From positions 806,001-870,000 of the forward strand of contig CAVVHG010000006.1 in NCBI GenBank assembly GCA_963747985.1: DNA of 64,000 nucleotides, read 5' to 3'. Made by a program: the position numbers and the translations under genes. Position 1 is the first letter of the stretch, and each line of letters starts with the position of its first letter. The notes below the pieces were generated by a model, which was not told the origin of the DNA, did no database searches, and worked only from the letters and a program-made list of their open reading frames with translations. Below are positions 45,481 through 53,940 of the stretch, one piece after another. The stretch comes from JACADW01 sp963747985. GTDB taxonomy: Bacteria > Acidobacteriota > UBA6911.

Positions 45481-45538
45481 CGGTTTCAGCCTCCTCTTTG
45501 GTTCTTCCGTCATTCCGGTTGCCATCACAGGCTGGCTG

Positions 45539-45943
45539 TCACAACTTGTCGATGGCGCGGTGCAGTTTCTCGTTCACCATGCCTGCCGCGGAGGTGAGTG
45601 CGGGATTGCCCAGCACAGACAGCATCTTCTTCGCATCGATCGCGGCGACAACCGTGCGGCCCGCCTCTTCATACACGACCACGTTGCAGGGCAGCAGCAA
45701 TCCCACGTTCAGATCCTGCTGCAGCGCCTGGTATGCGAGCGGCGGATTGCAGGCGCCCAGGATGATGTAGTTCCGGAAGTCGACACCGAGCTTCTCCTTC
45801 ATCTTTTCGCGGACGTCGATTTCGCAGAGAACTCCGAACCCCTCGGCCTGCAGGGCCTTGCGCGCGCGTTCCAGCACCTGGGCGAACGGAACCTCGAGTT
45901 GCCGCCCGTACCCGATGCTGCTGGTGACCTTTTCCTCGATCAT
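45539..45943 (-). CDS. DUF302 domain protein
   Basis: 134 residues. The DUF302 pattern is clear: GYGRQLEVPFAQVLERARKAL, EGFGVLCEIDVREKMKEKLG, FRNYIILGACNPPLAYQAL and LLLPCNVVVYEEAGRTVVAAID. The conserved Cys of LGACNP and of LPCNVV are present. Function is not established for the family; members are stress- or metal-linked in some genomes. Upstream of the 29-residue membrane protein gene, probably one transcript. Confidence 0.9.
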   Translation of the reverse strand: MIEEKVTSSIGYGRQLEVPFAQVLERARKALQAEGFGVLCEIDVREKMKEKLGVDFRNYIILGACNPPLAYQALQQDLNVGLLLPCNVVVYEEAGRTVVAAIDAKKMLSVLGNPALTSAAGMVNEKLHRAIDKL

Positions 45944-46024
45944 TCCGCAATTCCTCCGGCTGACTGCCCGTTAAAGATAGCAGGCCACACTCCATTTCTC
46001 AAATTCACCCGGCGGCACGGGATC

Positions 46025-46055
46025 ATGTGGGGCGGGTTTCCAGCCCGCCGCACAT
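46025..46055. repeat. palindromic hairpin in the intergenic gap
   Basis: ATGTG and GGCGGG (46025-46036) face CCCGCC and CACAT (46044-46055) around TTTCCAG. Its core is the inverse of GCGGGCTGGAA in the hairpin after the TonB receptor gene (26882-26915). It is followed by a degenerate second hairpin (GGCGCC region near 46119). The gap 45944-46158 holds no gene. Confidence 0.4.
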
Positions 46056-46158
46056 GAGATCTTGAAATGTGGGTTCTTGCTCGGCGAGACTTCGACCCGC
46101 CGCGCCGCCTCAACGAGGCGCCACACGAGATCCTAGCGGGATGGCGAGGGAAGTCCGC

Positions 46159-46590
46159 CTATTTCTTCTTCGGCGCGGCCGCTTTCCTGATCAGGCCCGC
46201 GGCCTTCTTGGTGTCCGCCTCGCTCTCGAAGCCGAACACGGCGGTAAAACGCCTGCCGACGACCTGTGCGACCATGAAGGCGATGTTGATGCCGGCATCG
46301 CTCAAGCCCTTGGCTACGGCATGCCCGAGACCGCCCTTGTCGTCGCCCTGCACCAATAGCGCCGGGATTGAAGGCATGCCGAAACCCGCCGCCTGCAGGG
46401 CAGCGACGGACTTCTTACCCGTAACCGGATACAGCTCTATCGCAGCCTTCCCCTCGTGCATCCGGTAGCCCATCACAACCTGGAGGTTCCGGCCGGCCTC
46501 TGCCATTGGCTTGAGAACGCCCGCGAGGACGCCCGGTTGATGCTCGACCACTCCTCTCCAGTACCTGATCGTCTTGATCGTCACTGCCAT
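46159..46590 (-). CDS. small ACT-domain-like protein
   Basis: 143 residues from ATG 46590 (MAVTIKTIRYWRGVVEHQPG); two residues longer from the next ATG upstream. The pattern (VEHQPGVLAGVLKPMAEAG, NLQVVMGYRM, then a second betaalphabeta unit IPALLVQGDDKGGLGHAVAKG, LSDAGINIAFMVAQVVG) suggests two ACT-like units that bind a small ligand. The Lys-rich tail (KAAAPKKK) is unusual. No partner enzyme is adjacent. Function unknown. Confidence 0.7.
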   Translation of the reverse strand: MAVTIKTIRYWRGVVEHQPGVLAGVLKPMAEAGRNLQVVMGYRMHEGKAAIELYPVTGKKSVAALQAAGFGMPSIPALLVQGDDKGGLGHAVAKGLSDAGINIAFMVAQVVGRRFTAVFGFESEADTKKAAGLIRKAAAPKKK

Positions 46591-46648
46591 ATGCAATCCC
46601 TCCGCGGCATTATCGAGTGTTTACCCGAACGCAGGTCGGTGAGGGCTG

Positions 46649-47248
46649 CTATCGTCCGTAGCGTCCTACGAGTTCGGCCTGCGCGAGAATGTGACCCTTC
46701 ATAGCCCTTTCCACGTCCGCCTTGGTCGATCCGGGCTTGAGGTTGAGCTGTGTATCGAGCGCGTAAAGCTTGAAATAGTAGCGGTGAGGCTTCCCCGGGG
46801 GAGGGCAGGGGCCGCCGTAGCCGATCCTGCCGAAATCGGTTCTGCCCTGCTTGCCGCCTCCCGGCAGGTCGGCGGTTTTCGCTACCCCCTCCGGAAGCTC
46901 GCGCGTCCCGGCCGGAATATCGAAAGCGACCCAGTGAACCCACGTCCCCACCGGGGCATCCGGGTCGTCCGATATCAGCGCCAGGCTCTTTGTGCCGGGC
47001 GGTGGCTCGGTCCATGAGAGCGCCGGTGAAACATCCGGTCCGTCGCAGGTGAACTTCTTTGGAACAGTCCCGCCATGGTCAAAGGCTTTGCTCGTCAGTG
47101 CGAATGTCATAGCGAACCCTCCAGGAGCGGCAATCGTTCCGGCCGTTGAGGACGCCCCACAGACAAGGGCCGCAAGGGTCAGGACGGCAGCCGTGCAGGC
47201 AGCAACCTGGAACTTCCGGATCAACAAGGAAGACGGACAGGACGACAT
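46649..47248 (-). CDS. YbhB/YbcL family Raf-kinase-inhibitor-like protein, exported
   Basis: 199 residues from ATG 47248, selected for GGGAGGA six bases before it. N-terminal signal (AACTAAVLTLAALVCGASS). PEBP fold motifs: CDGPDVSPALSWTEPP, LALISDDPDAPVGTWVHWVAFDIP and GYGGPCPPPGKPHRYYFKLYALD. These bind a small anion or phospholipid headgroup; bacterial roles are unclear. Same strand as the ACT-like gene, 58 bases apart. Confidence 0.9.
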   Translation of the reverse strand: MSSCPSSLLIRKFQVAACTAAVLTLAALVCGASSTAGTIAAPGGFAMTFALTSKAFDHGGTVPKKFTCDGPDVSPALSWTEPPPGTKSLALISDDPDAPVGTWVHWVAFDIPAGTRELPEGVAKTADLPGGGKQGRTDFGRIGYGGPCPPPGKPHRYYFKLYALDTQLNLKPGSTKADVERAMKGHILAQAELVGRYGR

Positions 47249-47462
47249 GGTCGATCCTCCCTTATTTGGCAAAAGATAGCACTTTCACGGCTTGCCGTCA
47301 GCAGGCTCGTGACGGGGCTGGGTTTCGTCTCCGTCCACCCGGTGCTGATTTTTGACCGTCGGGCCGAGTTTTGATGGAACTTAGGGGGCCGACAATTCGT
47401 TTTCTTTGTCAGGCTTCGAAGGAAGGGCCTGTTTTGTTACGACGAATCCTCAGGAGGGACCC

Positions 47463-48461
47463 ATGAAGCACAAAGCCCGGGTATGGACACTGGTTCTCGC
47501 AGCGGCACTCCCATTTGTCGTGGCGTGCGATTTTGACTTCGATCCTCTGTTTGCGAAGGCCTCTGCGGAGGCATCCTTTGAACGAACCCTCAACGTGAGC
47601 GGGGCGCTTGACATGGATGTGAGCACCGGCTCCGGCAACATAAGCGTTCGGCCGGGTAGCGCCGGCACCGTTCGAGTGGTCGGCCGGATCAAGGCCAGGG
47701 ACGATTCTGCACAAGGTGCGGAGGAGAAGGCCCGTTACATCGCTGCCAATCCTCCGATTGAGCAGACCGGCAGCACTATCAGGATCGGGCGGATCGACAA
47801 GGAGGAGTATCGGAGAAACGTATCGATCAGCTATGAGATCGAGGCGCCTGCCGAAACTCGGCTCAAGGCCGAGAGTGGCTCGGGTAATCTCGATGTCGAG
47901 GGACTGCGCGGCGCTCTGAACCTGAGCACGGGTTCCGGGAACATCAAGCTCGACAGCATCGGTGACGAGGTCCGTGCAGAAACAGGGTCCGGCAACATCG
48001 ATGCGGTATCTCTGGCGCGGGGTCTGAGAGCCGGCACCGGCAGCGGTTCGATTCACGCCTCGCAGGTAGGGGGCTCTGTGAAGCTGGGAACGGGGAGCGG
48101 AGATGTCACCGTCGAGATGATTGCCGAAGGCGACGCCGAGCTGGAGACGGGCTCGGGTACGATCACGGCATCGGGCATCCGGGGCGGCCTGCGGGCCGAA
48201 ACCGGCAGCGGCGGTATCCGGCTGGATGGAACGCCGACAAGCCCGTGGCAAGCGAGTACCGGTTCGGGCGGACTCCACGTGCAGTTGAGCGGAAAGGCCG
48301 GCTTCGACCTCGACGCACACGCTGATTCCGGAAGCATCAATCTCCGTCAGACGCTGAGCTCGACTGACGCTGTCACCAAGCACGAAGTCCGCGGCAAGGT
48401 AGGCGGCGGTGGCGTACTGGTGAAGCTGCGCAGCGGCTCCGGCGACATCACCATCGAGTAG
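47463..48461 (+). CDS. DUF4097-type beta-strand repeat lipoprotein
   Basis: 332 residues from ATG 47463, with AGGAGGG just upstream. Lipoprotein signal with VVAC (about residue 20). From about residue 50 there is a run of repeated beta-turns with the sequence motif TGSGN/SGSGxI (NVSTGSGNISV-like, KAESGSGNLDVEGL, LSTGSGNIKLD, AETGSGNIDA, GTGSGSIHAS), giving a right-handed beta-helix-like or stacked sheet fold, as in DUF4097 (DUF2807-like) surface proteins. The role is unknown, perhaps envelope adhesion or stress. Confidence 0.85.
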   Translation: MKHKARVWTLVLAAALPFVVACDFDFDPLFAKASAEASFERTLNVSGALDMDVSTGSGNISVRPGSAGTVRVVGRIKARDDSAQGAEEKARYIAANPPIEQTGSTIRIGRIDKEEYRRNVSISYEIEAPAETRLKAESGSGNLDVEGLRGALNLSTGSGNIKLDSIGDEVRAETGSGNIDAVSLARGLRAGTGSGSIHASQVGGSVKLGTGSGDVTVEMIAEGDAELETGSGTITASGIRGGLRAETGSGGIRLDGTPTSPWQASTGSGGLHVQLSGKAGFDLDAHADSGSINLRQTLSSTDAVTKHEVRGKVGGGGVLVKLRSGSGDITIE

Positions 48462-48585
48462 GTTAAGCGGGTCCGGACTGCCAGCCCGGACCCTCTCGCT
48501 GGTTCCGGAATTCAGAATACAGAACTCAGAATCCTTCCATTTCATTTTGCCACCATGCCGCTGTTCAGCGCAGGAGCGCCATCTG

Positions 48586-49452
48586 ATGGAGAAACGCCGG
48601 TTCAAGGACGGAGTCGACCTCTCGATCGTCGGTTTCGGGGGGATGACCCTGGTGGGGATGGAGCAGCGCGATTGCGACGCGATTGTCGCCGAATCTGTGG
48701 ATGCCGGCGTCAATTACTTCGACGTCGCGCCGTCCTACGGAGACGGCGAAGCCGAAGCCAAGCTCGGCCGCGCTCTCGCTCCGTTCCGAAGCAAGGTTTT
48801 TCTCGCCTGCAAGACCTTTGCTCGTGGTACCGCTGCAGCCGGACAGGAACTGGATCATTCGCTGCGACGCCTGAGCACCGAATGCCTGGACCTTTACCAG
48901 TTCCACGCCGTGATCAAGGTATCCGAGGTAGAACGGATCTTCGGTCCCGGCGGGGCTGTGGAGGCGGTAAGCCGGGCGCGGGAGCAGGGGAAGGTGAGGT
49001 TTGTCGGATTCTCGGCTCACTCGGTCGAAGCGGCGCTCGCGATGATGGACAGGATGAGGTTCGACTCCGTGCTCTTTCCGGTCAACTTCGTGTTCTACGC
49101 GAAAGGGGACTTCGGTCCCCGGGTGCTTGAAAAGGCCAGGGAGTTGAACGTGGCTCGCCTGGCGGTGAAAGCGATGGCTCTCGGTCCGTGGTCGCGGCAT
49201 GAGAATCGTGATTTTCCGAATTGCTGGTATCGTCCGGCCGTCGATCCGGGACTGGCGCGGCAGGCCTTTCGATTTGCACTATCTGAAGATGTGACGGCCG
49301 TATTGCCGCCCGGGGATCCCCGGCTCTTCCGGATGGCTCTCGGTTTCGCGCGGGACTACGTTCCGATGTCGGCGACCGAGCGCGCGGCACTTCTGGCAAG
49401 CGCGGCCGGTTTCCGGCCGCTGTTCCCGTCCCGTCGCCGCGAGTCGTCATAA
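48586..49452 (+). CDS. aldo/keto reductase
   Basis: 288 residues from ATG 48586 with GGAG nine bases upstream. TIM barrel elements: VDLSIVGFGGMTLVG, DAGVNYFDVAPSYGDGEAEAKLG (catalytic Asp and Tyr), KVFLACKTFARG (catalytic Lys), DLYQFHAVIKV (His) and VRFVGFSAHSVEAALAMM. It uses NADPH to reduce an aldehyde or ketone. The shorter C-terminus without a ferredoxin domain places it among plain AKRs. Confidence 0.9.
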   Translation: MEKRRFKDGVDLSIVGFGGMTLVGMEQRDCDAIVAESVDAGVNYFDVAPSYGDGEAEAKLGRALAPFRSKVFLACKTFARGTAAAGQELDHSLRRLSTECLDLYQFHAVIKVSEVERIFGPGGAVEAVSRAREQGKVRFVGFSAHSVEAALAMMDRMRFDSVLFPVNFVFYAKGDFGPRVLEKARELNVARLAVKAMALGPWSRHENRDFPNCWYRPAVDPGLARQAFRFALSEDVTAVLPPGDPRLFRMALGFARDYVPMSATERAALLASAAGFRPLFPSRRRESS

Positions 49453-49508
49453 TTCCCGCGCTCACCGACTCTCTGCGGTAAGATGCTTGCTTACCCGGGG
49501 AGGGGATC

Positions 49509-50704
49509 ATGTCTTCTTCAACCAAGCTGCAATTCATAGTCGACGAACGCGCCCGCCTGGAAAGGGAAGGGCTGCTCATCAACATCCGGACGATCGGGTC
49601 GCCCCAGGGCGCGTGGATTGTCGTGGATGGCAAGAAGGTTCTCAATCTCTGCTCGAACAACTACCTGGGCTTCGCCAATCACCCGAAGCTGAAAGAGGCT
49701 GCTGCGCAGGCGATCGAGTCGTTCGGAGTGGGCCCGGCGGCGGTGCGCACCATCGCCGGGAACACGGTGCTGCACACTGCGCTGGAGGAGAAGCTGGCGC
49801 GCTTCAAGGGGGTCGAGGCGGCGATCGCCTTCCAATCCGGGTTCAACTCGAACGTGGCCACGATTCCCTCACTCGTAGGTAAGGGGGATCTGGTGTTCTC
49901 CGACGAGCTCAACCACGCTTCCATCATCGACGGGTGCCGTCTGTCCGGGGCGGACATCATCCGTTACGGGCACTGCAATCCAGCGTCCCTTGAGCAGAAG
50001 TTGAGCGAGCACTATCCGGCAGGGTCGCGGAATCGTGCGCTGGTCATCACCGACGGTGTCTTCTCCATGGACGGCGATATCGCGCCGTTGCCGCCTCTGG
50101 TTGAGAGTCGCGGAGCGCTTCGACGCGATGGTCATGGTCGACGATGCGCATGGCGAGGGGGTGCTCGGCAAAAGCGGTCGCGGTGCGGTCGACCATTTTC
50201 ACATGCATGGGCGGGTCGATGTCGAGATCGGGACTCTCTCGAAGGCGTTCGGGGTCGTCGGCGGCTTTGTGGCCGGGAGGAGAGATCGTCATCGATCATC
50301 TGCGCCAGAAGGGAAGGCCGTTTCTGTTTTCGAGTGCGCTGACGGCTGCGGACGTGGCGGCCTGCAGTGCCGCGGTGGAGATTCTCGAGTCGTCCGATGA
50401 ACTCGTTCAGCGTCTGTGGAGCAATACGCGCTACTTCAAGCAGCGGATGCGGGACGCCGGATTCGACACGGGCCGGAGCGAGACGCCGATCACGCCTGTG
50501 ATGCTGGGTGACGTGAAGGTTGCGCAGCAGTTCAGCCGGCGGCTGTTCGAAGAGGACGTGTTTGCGATGGCCATCGGTTTCCCGACTGTGCCGATGGGGA
50601 AGGCTCGGATCCGCGTGATGATTTCCGCCACGCATTCGGAGGCGGATCTGGACCTCGGCGTTCAGAAGTTTGTGAAGATCGGCCGCGAGCTCTCCCTGAC
50701 CTAG
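49509..50704 (+). pseudogene. glycine C-acetyltransferase/8-amino-7-oxononanoate synthase-like gene with two frameshifts
   Basis: The coding similarity is continuous but shifts frame twice: an extra base near 50104-50106 (after PPLVE) and another near 50278-50282 (after GGFVAGR). Stitched, it yields about 398 residues, full length for Kbl/BioF alpha-oxoamine synthases: CSNNYLGFANHP, FQSGFNSNVATIPSL, DELNHASIIDGCRLS, MVDDAHGEGVLG and the PLP-binding Lys in GTLSKAFGVVGG. The opening (MSSSTKLQFIVDERARLERE) favours 2-amino-3-ketobutyrate CoA ligase. Conserved sequence between the two shifts suggests assembly errors or very recent inactivation. Confidence 0.8.
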
Positions 50705-50826
50705 CACTCCCGGTCGTGGGCGCTGCCGACGGAGGTTGCGTGTTCGGTTCCGATCGCAACCTGCCCGTGAGCAACAACCGCTTGATCATCTGTGTGAAGG
50801 CGAGTCGGTGTCGCGTGAGGATCCAT

Positions 50827-52230
50827 ATGAAGATCAGATTCGTCGTAGCTTTGGCGGTGTTGAGTTTCTGCACAGCCGGACTTGCCGCCGAGAACAAGCC
50901 TGCATCGGGACCGCTGCGCGTTCTGCAGGGGAATCCGCGCTGGTTCACCGACGGCACGGGCCGGGCGGTCTATCTCGCCGGGTCACACACCTGGCAGTCA
51001 CTGCAGGACAATGGGTTGCTGATGCGGGAGGGGAGCGGAAGCCCCCCACCCGTATTCGACTATCAGGCCTATCTTGACTTCCTGGAGCGCCGGAACCACA
51101 ACTTCTTCCGGCTCTGGCGCTGGGAGACGACGAAGTGGACCGATTCGTACACAGGCAACGCAGTGAAGTACTGCCGGCCGCATCCCTGGTTACGGGCTGG
51201 TCCGGGTCCTGCCGGGGACGGGGCGCCGAAATTCGACCTGACACGGTTCGACACGGAGTACTTCGATCGCCTGCGGTCTCGCCTCCAGGTTGCCGGGGAT
51301 CGTGGCATTTACGCTGCGGTCATGCTGTTCGAAGGCTGGGAGATGCAGTTCACCGACGGCTGGCAGAACCATCCGTTCCATGAGGCGAACAACATCAACG
51401 GCATCGAGGCAGACGCGAACGGCGACGGCAAGGGGCTAGAATACAACACATTGCAGGACAGTCCGACGGGGCGCCGGGTTCTCCAGTTGCAGGAGGCCTA
51501 TGTCCGGAAGGTGATTGACACCGTCAACGACCTGGACAACGTGCTGTATGAAGTGTGCAATGAGGCTTTGCCTGAATCCACCGCCTGGCAGTATCACGTC
51601 ATCCGCTTCGTCAAGGAATACGAATCGAAGAAGACCAAACAGCACCCGGTCGGGATGACGTTTCAGTACAAGGGCGGTACGAATTCCGTGCTTTACGAAA
51701 GCCCGGCGGACTGGATCTCTCCGAATCCGGGCGAAGAAGCGCGCGATTACCGCGTGAATCCATGTTCCGATTGCACGACGAAGGTGGTGGTAAACGACAC
51801 GGACCACCTGTGGGGACACACGGGCGGCGACAACATCTGGGTGTGGAAGAGCTTCACGCGAGGGCTCAACGTTCTGTTCATGGAGGAGCTGCTTCTCTCG
51901 CCGACGTGGCAGGACTCAGCGCGTGCTGCCATGGGTCAGGTGCGGCGCTACGCCGATAAGGTGGACCTGGCAGCCATGACGCCCCAGGAGAACCTCTCGG
52001 CCACAAGGTATTGCCTGGCGGCGAGGGGGAAAGAATACCTGGTGTTCCAATCGGACAAAGGTGAATTCAACCTGGACTTGAGGGACGCACCCGGTACTTT
52101 CACCGTTGAATGGCTGGATGTGAACGCGGATCGTTTGATTTCCGGGAAGCCAGTCCGGGGGGAGGCACAGCGGACGTTCACGACGCCCTTCCCTGGGCCG
52201 GCGGTCCTTCATTTAAATCAGAGCAGATGA
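50827..52230 (+). CDS. secreted glycoside-hydrolase-like TIM-barrel protein
   Basis: 467 residues from ATG 50827; GAGG lies six bases upstream, and a longer frame to 50716 adds no similarity. Signal peptide (VVALAVLSFCTAGLAAE). Cellulase-like/DUF4038-type barrel: RWFTDGTGRAVYLAGSHTWQ, FLERRNHNFFRLWRWE, NVLYEVCNEALPE (Asn-Glu pair typical of the clan GH-A acid/base) and NVLFMEELLLSPTW (possible nucleophile Glu). The C-terminus is a small beta-sandwich. It likely cleaves plant or bacterial glycans outside the cell; the substrate is unknown. Confidence 0.8.
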   Translation: MKIRFVVALAVLSFCTAGLAAENKPASGPLRVLQGNPRWFTDGTGRAVYLAGSHTWQSLQDNGLLMREGSGSPPPVFDYQAYLDFLERRNHNFFRLWRWETTKWTDSYTGNAVKYCRPHPWLRAGPGPAGDGAPKFDLTRFDTEYFDRLRSRLQVAGDRGIYAAVMLFEGWEMQFTDGWQNHPFHEANNINGIEADANGDGKGLEYNTLQDSPTGRRVLQLQEAYVRKVIDTVNDLDNVLYEVCNEALPESTAWQYHVIRFVKEYESKKTKQHPVGMTFQYKGGTNSVLYESPADWISPNPGEEARDYRVNPCSDCTTKVVVNDTDHLWGHTGGDNIWVWKSFTRGLNVLFMEELLLSPTWQDSARAAMGQVRRYADKVDLAAMTPQENLSATRYCLAARGKEYLVFQSDKGEFNLDLRDAPGTFTVEWLDVNADRLISGKPVRGEAQRTFTTPFPGPAVLHLNQSR

Positions 52231-52413
52231 GCGTCGGTGGAGAGCGCGACGGCTGGCTGGTTGGGGAGCGGCTGCGACGACATTAAGGTATGAATAGCGG
52301 TGACGCCGTGTCTATTGCGGTGCAGGCAATGCGGCCTGAAAAGAGCCTTCACAAGCAGCTCAGCCCGTGCTACCCTCATGTCCGTTTCAGGGCGCGCTTC
52401 ATCGTCCCAGGGT

Positions 52414-52489
<76 letters not shown>

Positions 52490-52641
52490 ATAATATCAAC
52501 AACTTGCGGCGACTCGATTTTCTCGGTAACCCGTTTTGCTACCATTTTGCTACCTGTGTGTCGCCAATAGTCGGTGATGCAGCAAATTCAAGCAGTTAAC
52601 GCCGAGGCCGGGACGGGCCCCTATGCTATAAATCCGGGGCT

Positions 52642-53685
52642 ATGATTCCACTTTTCACGGGTGCTCTCACCTTCCTCAATGCCTTTCTCCGTTCCCGTTG
52701 CAGTCTCGGCCTGGAGATCGTTGCCCTCCGTCAGCAGCTGGGCGTACTCAAGCGGAAACATACTCGCCCTCGGCTGCGAATCCGGGATCGGATATTCTGG
52801 ATTCTGCTCCGCCGTTACTGGCCAGCATGGAGCAGGGCGCTGGTTATCGTCAAACCGGAAACCGTTGTGGCTTGGCATCGAGCTGGCTTTCGTCTGTTCT
52901 GGCGCCTTCGATCACGGTCGAAGAAGTTTGGGAGGCCCAAAATCAATGCCGAGATTCGAGCTCTCATCCGGCGGATGGTAGAGGAGAATGCAGGCTGGGG
53001 CGCTCCGCGAGTTCACGGTGAGCTTCTGAAACTCGGATTCGACGTCTCTGAACGCACTGTTTCTCGCTATCTCCAGCGCCTGTATCCTCACGAGCAGGCC
53101 CGCAAGCTCTGGGCTGCGTTCCTGCGCAATCACCGCGATGTCATCGTGGCCATGGACTTCTTTACCGTGCCGACCCTCACCTTCCGAGTCTTGTATTGTT
53201 TCTTTGTGATCGAACACGGTCGACGCAGGATCCTCCATTTCAATGTAACGGAATATCCGACCGGCACCTGGATAGTGCAGCAGCTGAGGGAGGCATTTCC
53301 GGACTCTTGTGCTTTCCGCTACATGATTCTGGATCGTGACGGCAAGTTTGGCGAGGAGGTCACGGATCTACTGACAGCCAGCGGCATGAAACCGAGACGC
53401 ATAAGCCCTGCAAGTCCCTGGCAGAATGGAGTTGCGGAACGCTGGGTCGGAAGTTGCCGCAGGGAGTTGCTTGATCACCTAATCGTGCTCGATGAGATTC
53501 ATCTGCGCCGTGTGATCCGGGATTACGTTTCCTATTATCACGCGGACCGAATCCATGACTCTCTTGAGAAAGACACACCGGCGAAGCGACCTGTTTCTTC
53601 GAAGCCGGACCAATCTGCGCAGTTGATTTCATTCCCGCGCATCGGTGGCTTACATCATCGATACGACTGGCGGCAGGCTGCCTGA
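52642..53685 (+). CDS. DDE-type integrase-core transposase
   Basis: 347 residues. N-terminal helix-turn-helix region (LGLEIVALRQQLGVLKRK; WGAPRVHGELLKLGF, the HTH_21-like stretch), then an rve integrase core with catalytic Asp in AMDFFTVPT, Asp in MILDRDGKFGEE and Glu in PWQNGVAERWVGSCR. It moves an insertion sequence whose ends I could not define. Similar in length to IS481/IS3-like single-gene transposases found in acidobacteria. It sits at the left part of the tRNA-Lys element. Confidence 0.85.
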   Translation: MIPLFTGALTFLNAFLRSRCSLGLEIVALRQQLGVLKRKHTRPRLRIRDRIFWILLRRYWPAWSRALVIVKPETVVAWHRAGFRLFWRLRSRSKKFGRPKINAEIRALIRRMVEENAGWGAPRVHGELLKLGFDVSERTVSRYLQRLYPHEQARKLWAAFLRNHRDVIVAMDFFTVPTLTFRVLYCFFVIEHGRRRILHFNVTEYPTGTWIVQQLREAFPDSCAFRYMILDRDGKFGEEVTDLLTASGMKPRRISPASPWQNGVAERWVGSCRRELLDHLIVLDEIHLRRVIRDYVSYYHADRIHDSLEKDTPAKRPVSSKPDQSAQLISFPRIGGLHHRYDWRQAA

Positions 53686-53910
53686 AGAGTTCTCTTTCTT
53701 GATGCAGATCATTTCACACGGGCACGGATCAGTGTCTGCTGCTGTGGAGGATTCGCGGACTTGTTACAATACTGAGGGATGTCCTGCATTTTTCACCAAT
53801 TCAATTTCCCGGTGATCCTTCGATCTCAAGGGCACGAAGACTGGAGTGATGGGCTATTGGCGACAGACAGCCGGAGTTTTGGCGAACGACAAGCTAATAC
53901 TCGTTGCAAA

Positions 53911-53929
53911 ATGGGAGCGGTGCTCCCAT
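53911..53929. promoter_or_regulatory. perfect palindrome upstream of the DUF4143 ATPase gene
   Basis: ATGGGAGC (53911-53918) and GCTCCCAT (53922-53929) flank GGT. It lies 8-11 bases before the ATPase start where a Shine-Dalgarno should be, and none is seen. It may be an operator, an RNA hairpin hiding the start or a site recognised by a mobile element. Confidence 0.5.
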
Positions 53930-53940
53930 AATGTTCCGTG

